Shown here one piece after another: positions 48,786 to 56,472 of a DNA stretch of 64,000 nt. The DNA is from Bog-756 sp963696495 (lineage in GTDB: Bacteria; Actinomycetota; Acidimicrobiia; Acidimicrobiales; RAAP-2), in contig CAVOKJ010000005.1 of NCBI GenBank assembly GCA_963696495.1, positions 186,001 to 250,000 on the forward strand, given 5' to 3'. A program made the translations under genes and the position numbers. How positions within the stretch are numbered: position 1 is the stretch's first letter; every line of letters begins with the position of its first letter. The notes under the pieces were generated by a model that was given only the letters and a program-made list of their open reading frames with translations, was not told the DNA's origin and searched no databases.

Positions 48786-49097
48786 TCAGAAATGTCCGGT
48801 GAGGTTGGAGGTGATCCCGTTGGACGTACTGATGACGGTCCAGTTGTCGCCGGTCATGGCATGGGGGGATCCGGTTCCACCGAATTGCGCATAGGCGACG
48901 CCGCTGGCATACCCGGCGGGGATGGTCTGCCCGGCAGCGAGTACGAACGAATACGTGATCGTGCCCCCGGAAGTCGTCCAAGTCTGCCGGAGGGCACCAC
49001 CGGGAAAGCCATTGGCCTGACTGTTGAACGTGACGCCAGGCGTCTGGGTGACAGAGACGGTGATGGTCCGATTGGCCAGGGAGTTCGAGCGCCATTC
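48786..49097 (-). pseudogene. 5'-truncated remnant of a secreted beta-sandwich-type protein
   Basis: An open minus-strand frame of 103 codons ends in TGA (48786-48788) and is bounded upstream by TGA at 49098-49100, with no ATG or GTG near its beginning. The translation is clearly protein-like: NSLANRTITVSVTQTPGV, then GGTITYSFVLAAGQTIPAGY and NWTVISTSNGITSNLTGHF, a Thr/Ser/Gly-rich beta pattern typical of secreted Ig-like or binding domains. Base composition is noticeably lower in GC than the neighbours. It begins only about 90 bases from the 3' end of ssrA, a common integration site, so a leftover of an inserted element is likely. Not one of the longer open frames on this stretch, which are noise. 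Confidence 0.55.
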
Positions 49098-49151
49098 TCA
49101 CCATCTGTTGTGCCCTTTGTGCCATCTCGGGAGGGCATCTCGAACAGAGCA

Positions 49152-49185
49152 ATGCCCTGACCTGCGGGAAAACAGGCCAGGGCAT
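49152..49185 (-). terminator. Hairpin terminator downstream of ssrA
   Basis: A long inverted repeat (atgccctgacctg ... caggccagggcat, one mismatch) with an 8-base loop starts two bases after the mature 3' end of tmRNA. On the minus strand the loop side is tttt-containing. It would end ssrA transcription. Confidence 0.65.
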
Positions 49186-49187
49186 CG

Positions 49188-49535
49188 TGGAGGTGGCGGG
49201 AATCGAACCCGCGTCCTCCGGCTTCTCAATAGGTCTTCTCCGAGCGCAGCCGGCGGTGGATTGTCGGGACCGACGCCGCTACCGGCGGCAGCGTCATTCC
49301 GTATCCGACTGAAGTTTCCCTGACGGCCCGTCGGCGCAGCCGGTCAGGTGAGTCCCACTAGATGGCGCCCGGTTCCGGCCCGTGGGACTGAGACCGGTCG
49401 GACGTCGCAGTTTCTAGGCTGCGAGCGCGAGCTGAGGCTCGGCGTTTGTTTTTTGTTCCGGCTCTTTAACGTGGCTCCGGAGACCACGGCTCGCTTCTCC
49501 TACATCGACGACCGGAGTCGAAGCCTGTCACCCCC
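49188..49535 (-). ncRNA. ssrA: Transfer-messenger RNA (tmRNA)
   Basis: A 348-base one-piece tmRNA. The 5' end GGGGGTGACAGGCTTCGAC pairs with the 3' acceptor strand CACCTCC followed by encoded CCA; the T-arm GGACGCGGGTTCGATTCCCGCC is clear. The tag frame ends with codons for LALAA and a TAG stop (49414-49416), the standard degradation signal; the upstream in-frame codons read EQKTNAEPQ, and the exact resume codon is not resolved. Pseudoknot-forming dyads lie between. It rescues stalled ribosomes together with SmpB, whose gene is 99 bases upstream on the same strand. Confidence 0.95.
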
Positions 49536-49634
49536 TGGGTGGTCCAACCGATGGGACGAACTGCCCCACCAGGACATCCATTGTACCGGCTGGCGTTGCC
49601 CCGGCACCCCGCGGCTGCCATCGACGTGCCGGGC

Positions 49635-50189
49635 TCATCGCCGGCCTCCCCCCTTGGTGGCCAGCCGGGCTTCACGGGCCGCCTCCCGGCTGGCATCCCG
49701 GGTGGCGATGGCGTGACGTTTGTCGTACTGGCGCCTCCCCCGGGCCAGGGCCAGCTCGACCTTGGCCCGGCCGTCCTTGAAGTAGATCGAGAGGGGGACC
49801 AGCGTCAACGACTGCTGCTGGGTCTTTCCCATCCACTCGTCGATCTGTCGCCGGTGCATGAGGAGCTTGCGGCGCCGGTCGGGCTCGTGGGCCCCGAACC
49901 CGTTGGCCTGCGCGTACGGGGGCACGTGGACGCCGAACAGCCACATCTCCCCGTCGATGATCCGGGCGTAGGCGTCCTGCAGCGCGATCCGCCCGGCCCG
50001 CAGCGACTTCACCTCAGAACCCTGGAGGACGATGCCGCACTCCGCGGTGTCGAGGATCTCGTAGTCGTGACGGGCACGGCGGTTGGAGGCCACCACGCGG
50101 TTCGCCTCCGTGCCGGCCGGCCTCGAACCCTTGGTCGTGCCCGGGCCTCCGGACCCGCCCGACCCGCTCTTCTTCTTCGCGGCAGCCAT
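49635..50189 (-). CDS. smpB: SsrA-binding protein
   Basis: A 184-residue tmRNA-binding protein needed for trans-translation. Core motifs are NRRARHDYEILDTAECGIVLQGSEVKSLRAGR, YARIIDGEMWLFGVHVPPY and the C-terminal RGRRQYDKRHAIATRDASRE. It is longer than the usual about 160 residues because of a basic, Gly/Ser-rich N-terminal extension of about 30 residues (AAAKKKSGSGGSGG). ATG at 50189 is used; a start near residue 30 would give standard length. It lies directly upstream of ssrA and is divergent from the JAMM protease gene. Confidence 0.95.
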   Translation of the reverse strand: MAAAKKKSGSGGSGGPGTTKGSRPAGTEANRVVASNRRARHDYEILDTAECGIVLQGSEVKSLRAGRIALQDAYARIIDGEMWLFGVHVPPYAQANGFGAHEPDRRRKLLMHRRQIDEWMGKTQQQSLTLVPLSIYFKDGRAKVELALARGRRQYDKRHAIATRDASREAAREARLATKGGGRR

Positions 50190-50246
50190 GGCCTCTTGAC
50201 GGTAGTCGCCCGCGGTCGGGCCGGCTTCCTCTAGGTTTGCATCGGC

Positions 50247-50654
50247 ATGCTCACCCTTTCCCGACTGGTCCACGACCAGATGGTCGCCCACTGCCTCACC
50301 GGCCTTCCCGACGAGGCGTGCGGACTGCTCGGGGGGGATCCGGGCACCGGGGAGGCGGTCACGTGCTACCCCACCCGGAACCTGGCGGCGTCGGCCAAGC
50401 TGTACACCGTCGACCCGAAGGAGCATCTGCGGGCCGACCGTGACGCCGAAGCCGCCGGGAACTCGATCATCGGGGTCTTCCACTCCCACACCCACACCGA
50501 GGCATACCCGTCGCCCACCGACGTCGCCCAGGCACCGGACCCCACCTGGCACTACGTGCTCATCTCGCTGCGGGACATCCAACCCGTGGTCCGGAGCTAC
50601 CGCATCGTCGACGGCAAGATCGCCGAGGAACCGGTCGTCCTCCAGGCCCGTTAG
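50247..50654 (+). CDS. mec: JAMM/MPN metalloprotease, Mec-like (CysO-cysteine peptidase)
   Basis: A 135-residue zinc protease of the M67 family. The JAMM motif is complete: Glu in LPDEACGLLGG (about residue 22), HSHTH (about 78) and EAYPSPTD with the Asp ligand. In Mycobacterium tuberculosis the counterpart Rv1334 releases cysteine from the CysO-cysteine adduct. Here it heads a mec-cysO-cysM set and may also trim the carrier's C-terminal tail. ATG at 50247 lies 57 bases from the divergent smpB start. Confidence 0.9.
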   Translation: MLTLSRLVHDQMVAHCLTGLPDEACGLLGGDPGTGEAVTCYPTRNLAASAKLYTVDPKEHLRADRDAEAAGNSIIGVFHSHTHTEAYPSPTDVAQAPDPTWHYVLISLRDIQPVVRSYRIVDGKIAEEPVVLQAR

Positions 50655-50714
50655 AATCCCAACCAAAGAAGTCGACTTTCAAGAACTCGATCCGTCGGAC
50701 GAAGGAGACCCACC

Positions 50715-51020
50715 GTGCCAGTCGTCGTCAACGTGCCCACGGTTCTGCGGCCCCACGCCGGGGGCGCCAAGACACTCGCCGGCAACGGCTCGACCGTCGG
50801 TGAGGTGCTGACGGGGCTCATCACCGAGTACCCGGGGCTGTCGGGCCAGGTCATCGACGACGACGGCTCCCTCCGCAGGTTCGTCAACGTGTACGTCAAC
50901 GACGACGACGTCCGCTACCTCTCCGATCTGGACACCCCGGTCAAGGACGCCGACGAGATCTCCATCCTCCCCGCCGTGGCCGGCGGGGCGACCGACGCCG
51001 TGGTGCCACCCCGGCCATGA
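50715..51020 (+). CDS. cysO: CysO-like ubiquitin-fold sulfur carrier with extension past the diglycine
   Basis: A 101-residue MoaD/ThiS-fold protein. VPTVLRPHAGG at the start, RRFVNVYVNDDDVRYL and EISILPAVAGG match the mycobacterial sulfur carrier CysO, which ends exactly at that Gly-Gly. Here ten residues (ATDAVVPPRP) follow the diglycine, so the carboxy-terminal glycine is blocked unless the tail is removed. GTG at 50715 follows GAAGGAG. Its end overlaps the cysM start by four bases (ATGA). Confidence 0.92.
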   Translation: MPVVVNVPTVLRPHAGGAKTLAGNGSTVGEVLTGLITEYPGLSGQVIDDDGSLRRFVNVYVNDDDVRYLSDLDTPVKDADEISILPAVAGGATDAVVPPRP

Positions 51021-51964
51021 CGGCCCACGGCTCCGTGCTGGAGCTGATCGGGAACACCCCGCTCGTGGACATCAGCGAGCTGAGCCCGAATCCTGATGTC
51101 AGCATCCTGATCAAGCTGGAGGGGCAGAACCCGGGCGGGTCGGTGAAGGACCGGATCGCTCTCTCGATGATCGAGGAAGCGGAGAAGGACGGTCTGCTGA
51201 AGCCCGGCCAGACCTTGATCGAGCCCTCCTCGGGCAACACCGGAATCGGCATGGCGATGATCTGCCGGGTGAAGGGCTACCACCTGAAGGTGGTCCTCGC
51301 CACCAACGTCTCGGTCGAGCGGCGCCAGCTGCTCGAGGTGTGGGGTGCCGAGATCATCGAGTCCCCGGGCCCGGAAGGGTCGAACGGCTCCGTGCGCAGG
51401 GCGACGGCCCTGGCCGCCGAGCATCCCGATTGGGCGTTCCTCTACCAGTACGCCAACCCCGCCAACCCGAAGGCCCACTACGAGGGCACCGGCCCCGAGA
51501 TCTGGCGCGACTGCCCCGAGGTGACCCACTTCGTGGCCGGTCTCGGCACCTCGGGGACCTTGCTCGGGGTGGGCCGCTATCTGAAGGAGCGGAACCCCGA
51601 GGTCCGGGTGCTGGCCGTGGAGCCGCCGGCCGGCGAGATCGTCGACGGGCTCCGGAACCTCGAGGACGGGTACATCCCTCCCATCTTCATCGAGAACGGT
51701 GGGGAGAAGCTCCTCGACGGGAAGCGAATCGTCCGACCCCGGGAGTCGATCGAGTGGACCCGCCGGCTCACCGATGTCGGCATCTTCGCCGGGATCTCCT
51801 CGGGTGCGGCCATGGCCGGCGCCGCCAAGACGGCCGCCGGGATCGAGTCGGGCACCATCGTGGTGGTTGCGGCCGACGGGGGGTGGAAGTACCTCTCCAC
51901 GGGGGCCTGGACCGACGACCTCGACGTGGTCGAGGAACGGGCCAAGCAGATCACCTACTTCTAG
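51017..51964 (+). CDS. cysM: Cysteine synthase CysM, O-phosphoserine-type
   Basis: A 315-residue PLP enzyme. The PLP lysine is in NPGGSVKDRIAL (about residue 43), the phosphate loop in GLGTSGTLLGVG and the substrate loop in SSGNTGIG. LRNLEDGYIP aligns with the segment of M. tuberculosis CysM holding the arginine that selects O-phosphoserine, and the ending WKYLSTGAW matches too. It should take sulfide from thiocarboxylated CysO to make cysteine. The ATG overlaps the carrier's stop, so translation is coupled. Confidence 0.92.
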   Translation: MTAHGSVLELIGNTPLVDISELSPNPDVSILIKLEGQNPGGSVKDRIALSMIEEAEKDGLLKPGQTLIEPSSGNTGIGMAMICRVKGYHLKVVLATNVSVERRQLLEVWGAEIIESPGPEGSNGSVRRATALAAEHPDWAFLYQYANPANPKAHYEGTGPEIWRDCPEVTHFVAGLGTSGTLLGVGRYLKERNPEVRVLAVEPPAGEIVDGLRNLEDGYIPPIFIENGGEKLLDGKRIVRPRESIEWTRRLTDVGIFAGISSGAAMAGAAKTAAGIESGTIVVVAADGGWKYLSTGAWTDDLDVVEERAKQITYF

Positions 51965-52077
51965 CCCCGGGGTCGCTGCCCTCCAGCCGGGGCTGCGCTG
52001 GTGGCCTCCCCGGGGACTCCGAGCAGCGAGATCCGGCGGGAGCCGGTCCACCGGCCGGGGTCACCTAACCTGACCGG

Positions 52078-52857
52078 GTGGCAGCACTGGCGGCCGGAGG
52101 CCGATCCGACGATGCCGACGGGGACGACCCGCCCGGGCAGTTGCGGCTCACCGTGCTCGGTTGTGACGGGAGCTGGCCGGGACCGGGTGGCGCGGGCAGC
52201 GGGTACCTGGTGGCCGCGGCGGGCACGACACTCCTGGTGGATGCCGGGCCGGGCACGTTCGCCAATCTGCAGCGATGCATCGACCCGGCCACGATCGACG
52301 CCGTGGTCGTCTCCCACCACCATCCTGACCACTGGACGGACCTCTACGCCCTGGTGACCCATGCCCGGTTCGCCCTGGGGAGGGAGGGGATCCCGGTGTA
52401 CGCGCCGGCCGGACTCGATGAACGGGCCGGGCTCACCGACGGAAGCACGGTCGCCTGGCACGAGGTGACCGACGGCTCGACCGTGGAGATCGGCGGCCTC
52501 GGCTGCCGCTTCCGCCGGACGGACCACAGCTTCGAGACCCTGGCGGTGCGCATCGACGGAGCCGGCCGGTCGCTGGGGTACTCTGCCGACACCGGCCCCG
52601 CCTGGGGGGTGGAGGAGCTCGGCACCGACCTCGACCTGGTCCTCTGCGAGGCCACCTACACCGTCGACCACGAAGGGACCGCCGGGCACATGAGTGGACG
52701 ACAAGCGGGGGAACAGGCACGACGTTGCGGTGCCCAACGCCTGGTGCTCACCCATCGGTGGCCGACCGTCGATGCCTCGGCGGTGGCCGGCGAGGCCGAG
52801 TCAACGTTCGGCTCCACCGTGGAGCAGGCCTCAATCGGAAAGGAATTCGTACTGTGA
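52078..52857 (+). CDS. MBL-fold phosphodiesterase-like protein, Rv1339-like
   Basis: A 259-residue metallo-beta-lactamase-fold hydrolase. The metal motif is seen as SHHHPDHWTDLY, with DAGPGTFANL before it, DTGPAWG and LTHRWPTVD after. Its place between cysM and rph is that of M. tuberculosis Rv1339, reported to be an atypical class II cyclic-AMP phosphodiesterase; the same role here is inference from position and length. GTG at 52078 is the start. Its stop overlaps the start of rph. Confidence 0.85.
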   Translation: MAALAAGGRSDDADGDDPPGQLRLTVLGCDGSWPGPGGAGSGYLVAAAGTTLLVDAGPGTFANLQRCIDPATIDAVVVSHHHPDHWTDLYALVTHARFALGREGIPVYAPAGLDERAGLTDGSTVAWHEVTDGSTVEIGGLGCRFRRTDHSFETLAVRIDGAGRSLGYSADTGPAWGVEELGTDLDLVLCEATYTVDHEGTAGHMSGRQAGEQARRCGAQRLVLTHRWPTVDASAVAGEAESTFGSTVEQASIGKEFVL

Positions 52858-53618
52858 GTGAGGGAACCATTGCCCGACGGAGCACGGGGAGGGCCGACGG
52901 ACGGGGCACCGACGAGCTCCGGCACGCGTCGTTCGAGCGCGATTTCACGGTGTTCGCCCCCGGCTCGGTGCTGGTCTCGATGGGGAGGACCCGGGTGCTG
53001 TGCACGGCGTCGATCGAGGAGCGTGTCCCGCCCTGGATGCGGGGGAGCGGCAAAGGGTGGGTCACCGCGGAGTACTCGTTGCTCCCCGGCTCCACCGGCG
53101 AGCGGGTGACCCGCGAGGCGGCCAAGGGCAAGCAGTCGGGACGAACCCAGGAGATCCAGCGGTTGATCGGGCGCTCGCTCCGCTCGGTGTGCGACATGGT
53201 GGCCCTCGGTGAGGTGCAGGTCACCGTGGACTGCGACGTGATCCAGGCGGACGGCGGCACCCGCACCGCGTCGGTGTGCGGAGGCTATGTGGCCCTCCAC
53301 GACGCACTGACCCGGCTGGTGCAGAAGGGGAGCCTCCGGGCCAATCCGCTCACCGAGGCGGTGGCGGCGGTGTCGGTCGGGGTGGTGGACGGCGTGTGCA
53401 TGTTGGACCTGCCCTACGAGGAGGACAGCCGGGCCGAGGTCGACATGAACGTCGTGATGACTTCGTCGGGGCGGTTCATCGAGGTCCAGGGGACGGCCGA
53501 GGGCATGCCGTTCACCAAGGGTGAGCTCGACGAGATGTTGAGCCTGGCCGAGCACGGGATCGCCCAGCTCCTCGACCTCCAGGTCGAGACCCTGGCCGAG
53601 CCCCCCGCACCCCGCTGA
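52854..53618 (+). CDS. rph: Ribonuclease PH
   Basis: A 254-residue phosphorolytic exoribonuclease that trims the 3' ends of tRNAs. MGRTRVLCTASIEERVPPWMRG, GWVTAEYSLLPGST, the phosphate-binding RTQEIQRLIGRSLR and DCDVIQADGGTRTASVCGG are clear. GTG at 52854 overlaps the upstream stop (GTGA) with AAAGGA before it, giving the normal length; the frame is open upstream but that belongs to the neighbour. It is followed by rdgB, the standard pairing. Confidence 0.95.
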   Translation: MSEGTIARRSTGRADGRGTDELRHASFERDFTVFAPGSVLVSMGRTRVLCTASIEERVPPWMRGSGKGWVTAEYSLLPGSTGERVTREAAKGKQSGRTQEIQRLIGRSLRSVCDMVALGEVQVTVDCDVIQADGGTRTASVCGGYVALHDALTRLVQKGSLRANPLTEAVAAVSVGVVDGVCMLDLPYEEDSRAEVDMNVVMTSSGRFIEVQGTAEGMPFTKGELDEMLSLAEHGIAQLLDLQVETLAEPPAPR

Positions 53619-53629
53619 CCGCCGACGTC

Positions 53630-54226
53630 ATGGAGTTGGTGGTGGCCAGCGCCAATCCCGACAAGTCGGCGGAGATCGTCGCCATCCTCGGCCAGGTACC
53701 GGGAGTGACCCTCGTACCCCGACCGCCCGGGGTCCCCGACGTCGAGGAGACGGGCGCCACGCTGGTGGACAACGCCCGTCTGAAGGCGGTGGCGCTGTCG
53801 GCGGCGACCGGCCTGCCGTCGGTGGCCGACGACACCGGCCTCGAGGTCGAGGCACTCGATGGGGCCCCCGGTGTCTACTCGGCCCGCTTCGCCGGCGAGC
53901 ACGCCTCCTATGACGACAACGTCGGCAAGCTGCTCGACGAGCTGGCCAGGGTGGGAGCGGTCTCGCCCGACCGGCGCCGGGCCACCTTCCGGACCGTGGC
54001 GCTGGTGTCCTTCCCCGACGGCGGTGAGCACTGGGAGGACGGGGAGGTGACCGGTGTGATCACGATGGCGCCGAGGGGCGACGGTGGGTTCGGCTACGAC
54101 CCGGTCTTCGCTCCCGACGGGTTCGACGGCCGCACGTTCGCGCAGATGACGCCGGAGGAGAAGCACAGCATCTCGCACCGGGGCCGGGCGTTCCGCGCCT
54201 TGGCCGCCCGTCTGGCCGCCACCTGA
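53630..54226 (+). CDS. rdgB: RdgB/HAM1 non-canonical purine NTP pyrophosphatase
   Basis: A 198-residue house-cleaning enzyme hydrolysing dITP and XTP. The start MELVVASANPDKSAEI, the segment ADDTGLEVEALDGAPGVYSARFAGE and the closing GDGGFGYDPVFAPDGFDGRTFAQMTPEEKHSISHRGRAF are diagnostic. It begins 11 bases after the rph stop, so the two are co-transcribed as in other actinobacteria. Confidence 0.95.
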   Translation: MELVVASANPDKSAEIVAILGQVPGVTLVPRPPGVPDVEETGATLVDNARLKAVALSAATGLPSVADDTGLEVEALDGAPGVYSARFAGEHASYDDNVGKLLDELARVGAVSPDRRRATFRTVALVSFPDGGEHWEDGEVTGVITMAPRGDGGFGYDPVFAPDGFDGRTFAQMTPEEKHSISHRGRAFRALAARLAAT

Positions 54227-54274
54227 GCCGAGCGCCCCGCCCGGGGGCGACCCGAGTCGGCGACCCGAGTCGGG

Positions 54275-55324
54275 TCAGGCCACGCCGTGGTCGCCCGAGC
54301 TGTTGCCCGAGCTGTTGCCCGAGCCGCCGGTCTCGGCGCTGGCGCCGGCCGTGGCGGCGGCGGCCGTGGCGGCCCAGGGGTCACCGGCTATCGGTGGGGG
54401 CATGATGGCGACCTCGGCGAGACTGCCGAAGCGGTCCTCGGCGTTCACCGCCGGGTCGAGTCCGGGCGGCGGCGGCGGGGCGAGATCGTCCAGGCGCTCG
54501 TCGGTGTATCCGGGCGAGGGTGGGGTCGACAGCGAGGTGACCGGCGTCCGCTCGCCGTCGGCACCGAACGGCTCCCGGCCGTCGGGGGGCTCGGATTCCA
54601 GTGGCGGAGCCTCCAGTACGATGAGACCGGCCGACTGCAGCTCGTGCAGCGTCCGCAGGCCGACGATCTGGTCGCCGCCGATCTGTTCGATCACCGTCCG
54701 GACCGAATGTCCCGCCGTGCCGACGGTGGTGAGCACCCGCCACTGATCGCTGCGGATCTGGACGTCCTGGCCGGGAGGGGTGGGGGAGAGGGCAACCACC
54801 GCCTCGAGTGGGACCACCTCTCGGAGGTCCCGCCACTCCTCGACCTGGGGACGGACCTCGTCCAACACGGCGGCCACCGGCACGGCGGGCTGTCCGCTGG
54901 AGGAGGAGAGCCCTGCGGTGAAGTAGAACCAGCCCTCGGCCACGCAGGCCAGCTCGAAGACCGCTTGGCCGATGGTCGATGCCGCGCCGACGTGGGCGTT
55001 GGAGAACTGACCGTCCTCGAGCCACAGCTTGCCGTCCACGGTGTCGCTGACCACTTGCAGCTCACCGGTCTGCCCGGTGGTGGCCAGCATCGAGAGCACA
55101 TCCGACAGGGTGAACACCGACAGCGAGCCCACCAGCGACGCCGCCGGTGCCTCCTCGATCGGCTCCGTCGTCCTCAGGCCGGTGTCCTTCCCGCCCAGGG
55201 GGGCGTCGAACAGCGGTGCCAACGGCGCGTCCGGCGACTCGTCCGTCCCGACGGCCGCGCCACCGTCGGGGGTGTCGACGCTCTGATCCGCTGTCCCGTC
55301 GACCGTCACGCGTTGGTCATTCAT
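54275..55324 (-). CDS. DUF4388 domain protein
   Basis: A 349-residue soluble protein. After an acidic leader of about 55 residues, residues about 60-180 carry the DUF4388 pattern (LVGSLSVFTLSDVLSMLATTGQTGELQV, GKLWLEDGQFSNAHVG, AVFELACVAEGWFYFTAG), found in bacterial signalling and gliding proteins, followed by a winged-helix-like stretch (LTTVGTAGHSVRTVIEQIGGDQIVGLRTLHELQSAGLI) and a disordered tail. ATG at 55324 has AGGAGG eight bases before it. Function unknown. Confidence 0.8.
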   Translation of the reverse strand: MNDQRVTVDGTADQSVDTPDGGAAVGTDESPDAPLAPLFDAPLGGKDTGLRTTEPIEEAPAASLVGSLSVFTLSDVLSMLATTGQTGELQVVSDTVDGKLWLEDGQFSNAHVGAASTIGQAVFELACVAEGWFYFTAGLSSSSGQPAVPVAAVLDEVRPQVEEWRDLREVVPLEAVVALSPTPPGQDVQIRSDQWRVLTTVGTAGHSVRTVIEQIGGDQIVGLRTLHELQSAGLIVLEAPPLESEPPDGREPFGADGERTPVTSLSTPPSPGYTDERLDDLAPPPPPGLDPAVNAEDRFGSLAEVAIMPPPIAGDPWAATAAAATAGASAETGGSGNSSGNSSGDHGVA

Positions 55325-55390
55325 TGGTGATCCTCCTGAGGACCGGCGTCTCCTGGCCATGTTCCAAGTCCTTCATCTGCGACTCCCTTG

Positions 55391-55443
55391 AAAACAACAT
55401 TAACCGCTAAGAGTGCACAACTCCACACTTAAAGTGGTTTTTT
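55391..55443. promoter_or_regulatory. AT-rich region with small dyad before the DUF4388 gene
   Basis: About 50 bases of AT-rich sequence between two divergent genes. It contains ccac-N7-gtgg followed by six T (55423-55443), which could act as a weak terminator on the plus strand or an operator, and the likely promoter of the minus-strand DUF4388 gene. No well-spaced hexamers found. Confidence 0.35.
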
Positions 55444-55540
55444 CCCTGCGGTGCCGGCTGGGTGGGGATCGGCGGGGCGACGCCAGGTACCCGTGGGGCC
55501 GTGCATCGTGCGCCCCGGACCGATGGGTCATGATCGGGGT

Positions 55541-56407
55541 ATGAGCGACAGACCGCCCCCGGTGCAGTTCTCCTCCTACGACGACTTCGAGCATCTCCGG
55601 TTCCAACGTCCGGGGCCGGGGGTGCTGCTCATCACGATCGACCGCCCCGAGGTGCTCAACGCCGCCGACGAGCGGCTCCACCGCGAATTCTCCCAGGTGT
55701 GGCGGGTGGTGGATGCCGACGATTCGGTGGCGGTGTCCGTGATCACCGGGGCCGGGAGGGCGTTTTCGGCGGGCGGGGACCTGGCCATGGTGGAGCGGAT
55801 GACGCTCGACCATGCCGCCGTGGTCGAGCAGTGGCGCGACGCCGACGCCGTCGTCACCGAGCTGCTGGCGTCGGTCAAACCGGTCGTCGCCGCCATCAAC
55901 GGGGTGGCGGTCGGAGCGGGTCTGGCCGTGGCCCTCCTGGCCGACGTGAGCATCATCGCCGAGTCGGCCCGGCTGTCGGACGGGCACGCCCGGCTGGGGG
56001 TGGCCGCCGGGGACCATGCGGCGGTCATCTGGCCGCTCCTGTGCGGCATGGCCAAGGCCAAGTACTACCTGATGACCGCCGAGTTCGTCACCGGCCCCGA
56101 GGCGGAGCGGATCGGGCTGGTCACCCGGTGCGTGCCGGATGGGGACGTCGTGCCCACGGCGCTCGAGGTGGCGGAGCGACTGGCGGCGGGAAGCCGCACT
56201 GCGGTCCAGTGGACCAAGCGGGTGCTCAACCAGTGGCTGGTGTCCGCCGCGCCGGTGTTCGGCGAGTCGCTCGCCCTCGAGATGATGGGGTTCCTCGGGC
56301 CGGACGCCAAAGAGGGTGTCGCCGCCATCCGCGACCGCCGATCGCCTCGGTTCCCGTCGGCCGGGGCCTCGACGCCGGCGCCGCCGGGTGCCGAGGGGGA
56401 GTCCTGA
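55541..56407 (+). CDS. Enoyl-CoA hydratase/isomerase family protein
   Basis: A 288-residue crotonase-fold protein. The segment VLLITIDRPEVLNAADERLH, the oxyanion-hole strand GAGRAFSAGGDLAM and AINGVAVGAGLAVALLADVSIIAE are family marks. The usual catalytic Glu positions are not unambiguous, so hydration, isomerisation or hydrolysis of a CoA ester are all possible. ATG at 55541 (MSDRPPP) starts a normal-length protein. Confidence 0.87.
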   Translation: MSDRPPPVQFSSYDDFEHLRFQRPGPGVLLITIDRPEVLNAADERLHREFSQVWRVVDADDSVAVSVITGAGRAFSAGGDLAMVERMTLDHAAVVEQWRDADAVVTELLASVKPVVAAINGVAVGAGLAVALLADVSIIAESARLSDGHARLGVAAGDHAAVIWPLLCGMAKAKYYLMTAEFVTGPEAERIGLVTRCVPDGDVVPTALEVAERLAAGSRTAVQWTKRVLNQWLVSAAPVFGESLALEMMGFLGPDAKEGVAAIRDRRSPRFPSAGASTPAPPGAEGES

Positions 56408-56472
56408 GTCCGGGTCGGGTCCAGGGGCCGCCAACGGCCTCGCCGCCCATCGGGGCGAGATGCCCCGATGGA

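Noticed and set aside
48595..49185. Minus-strand frame of 196 codons next to ssrA
   Set aside because: Its translation is Arg/Cys/His-rich noise, and it overlaps the terminator of ssrA; a different frame on the same strand carries the real remnant.
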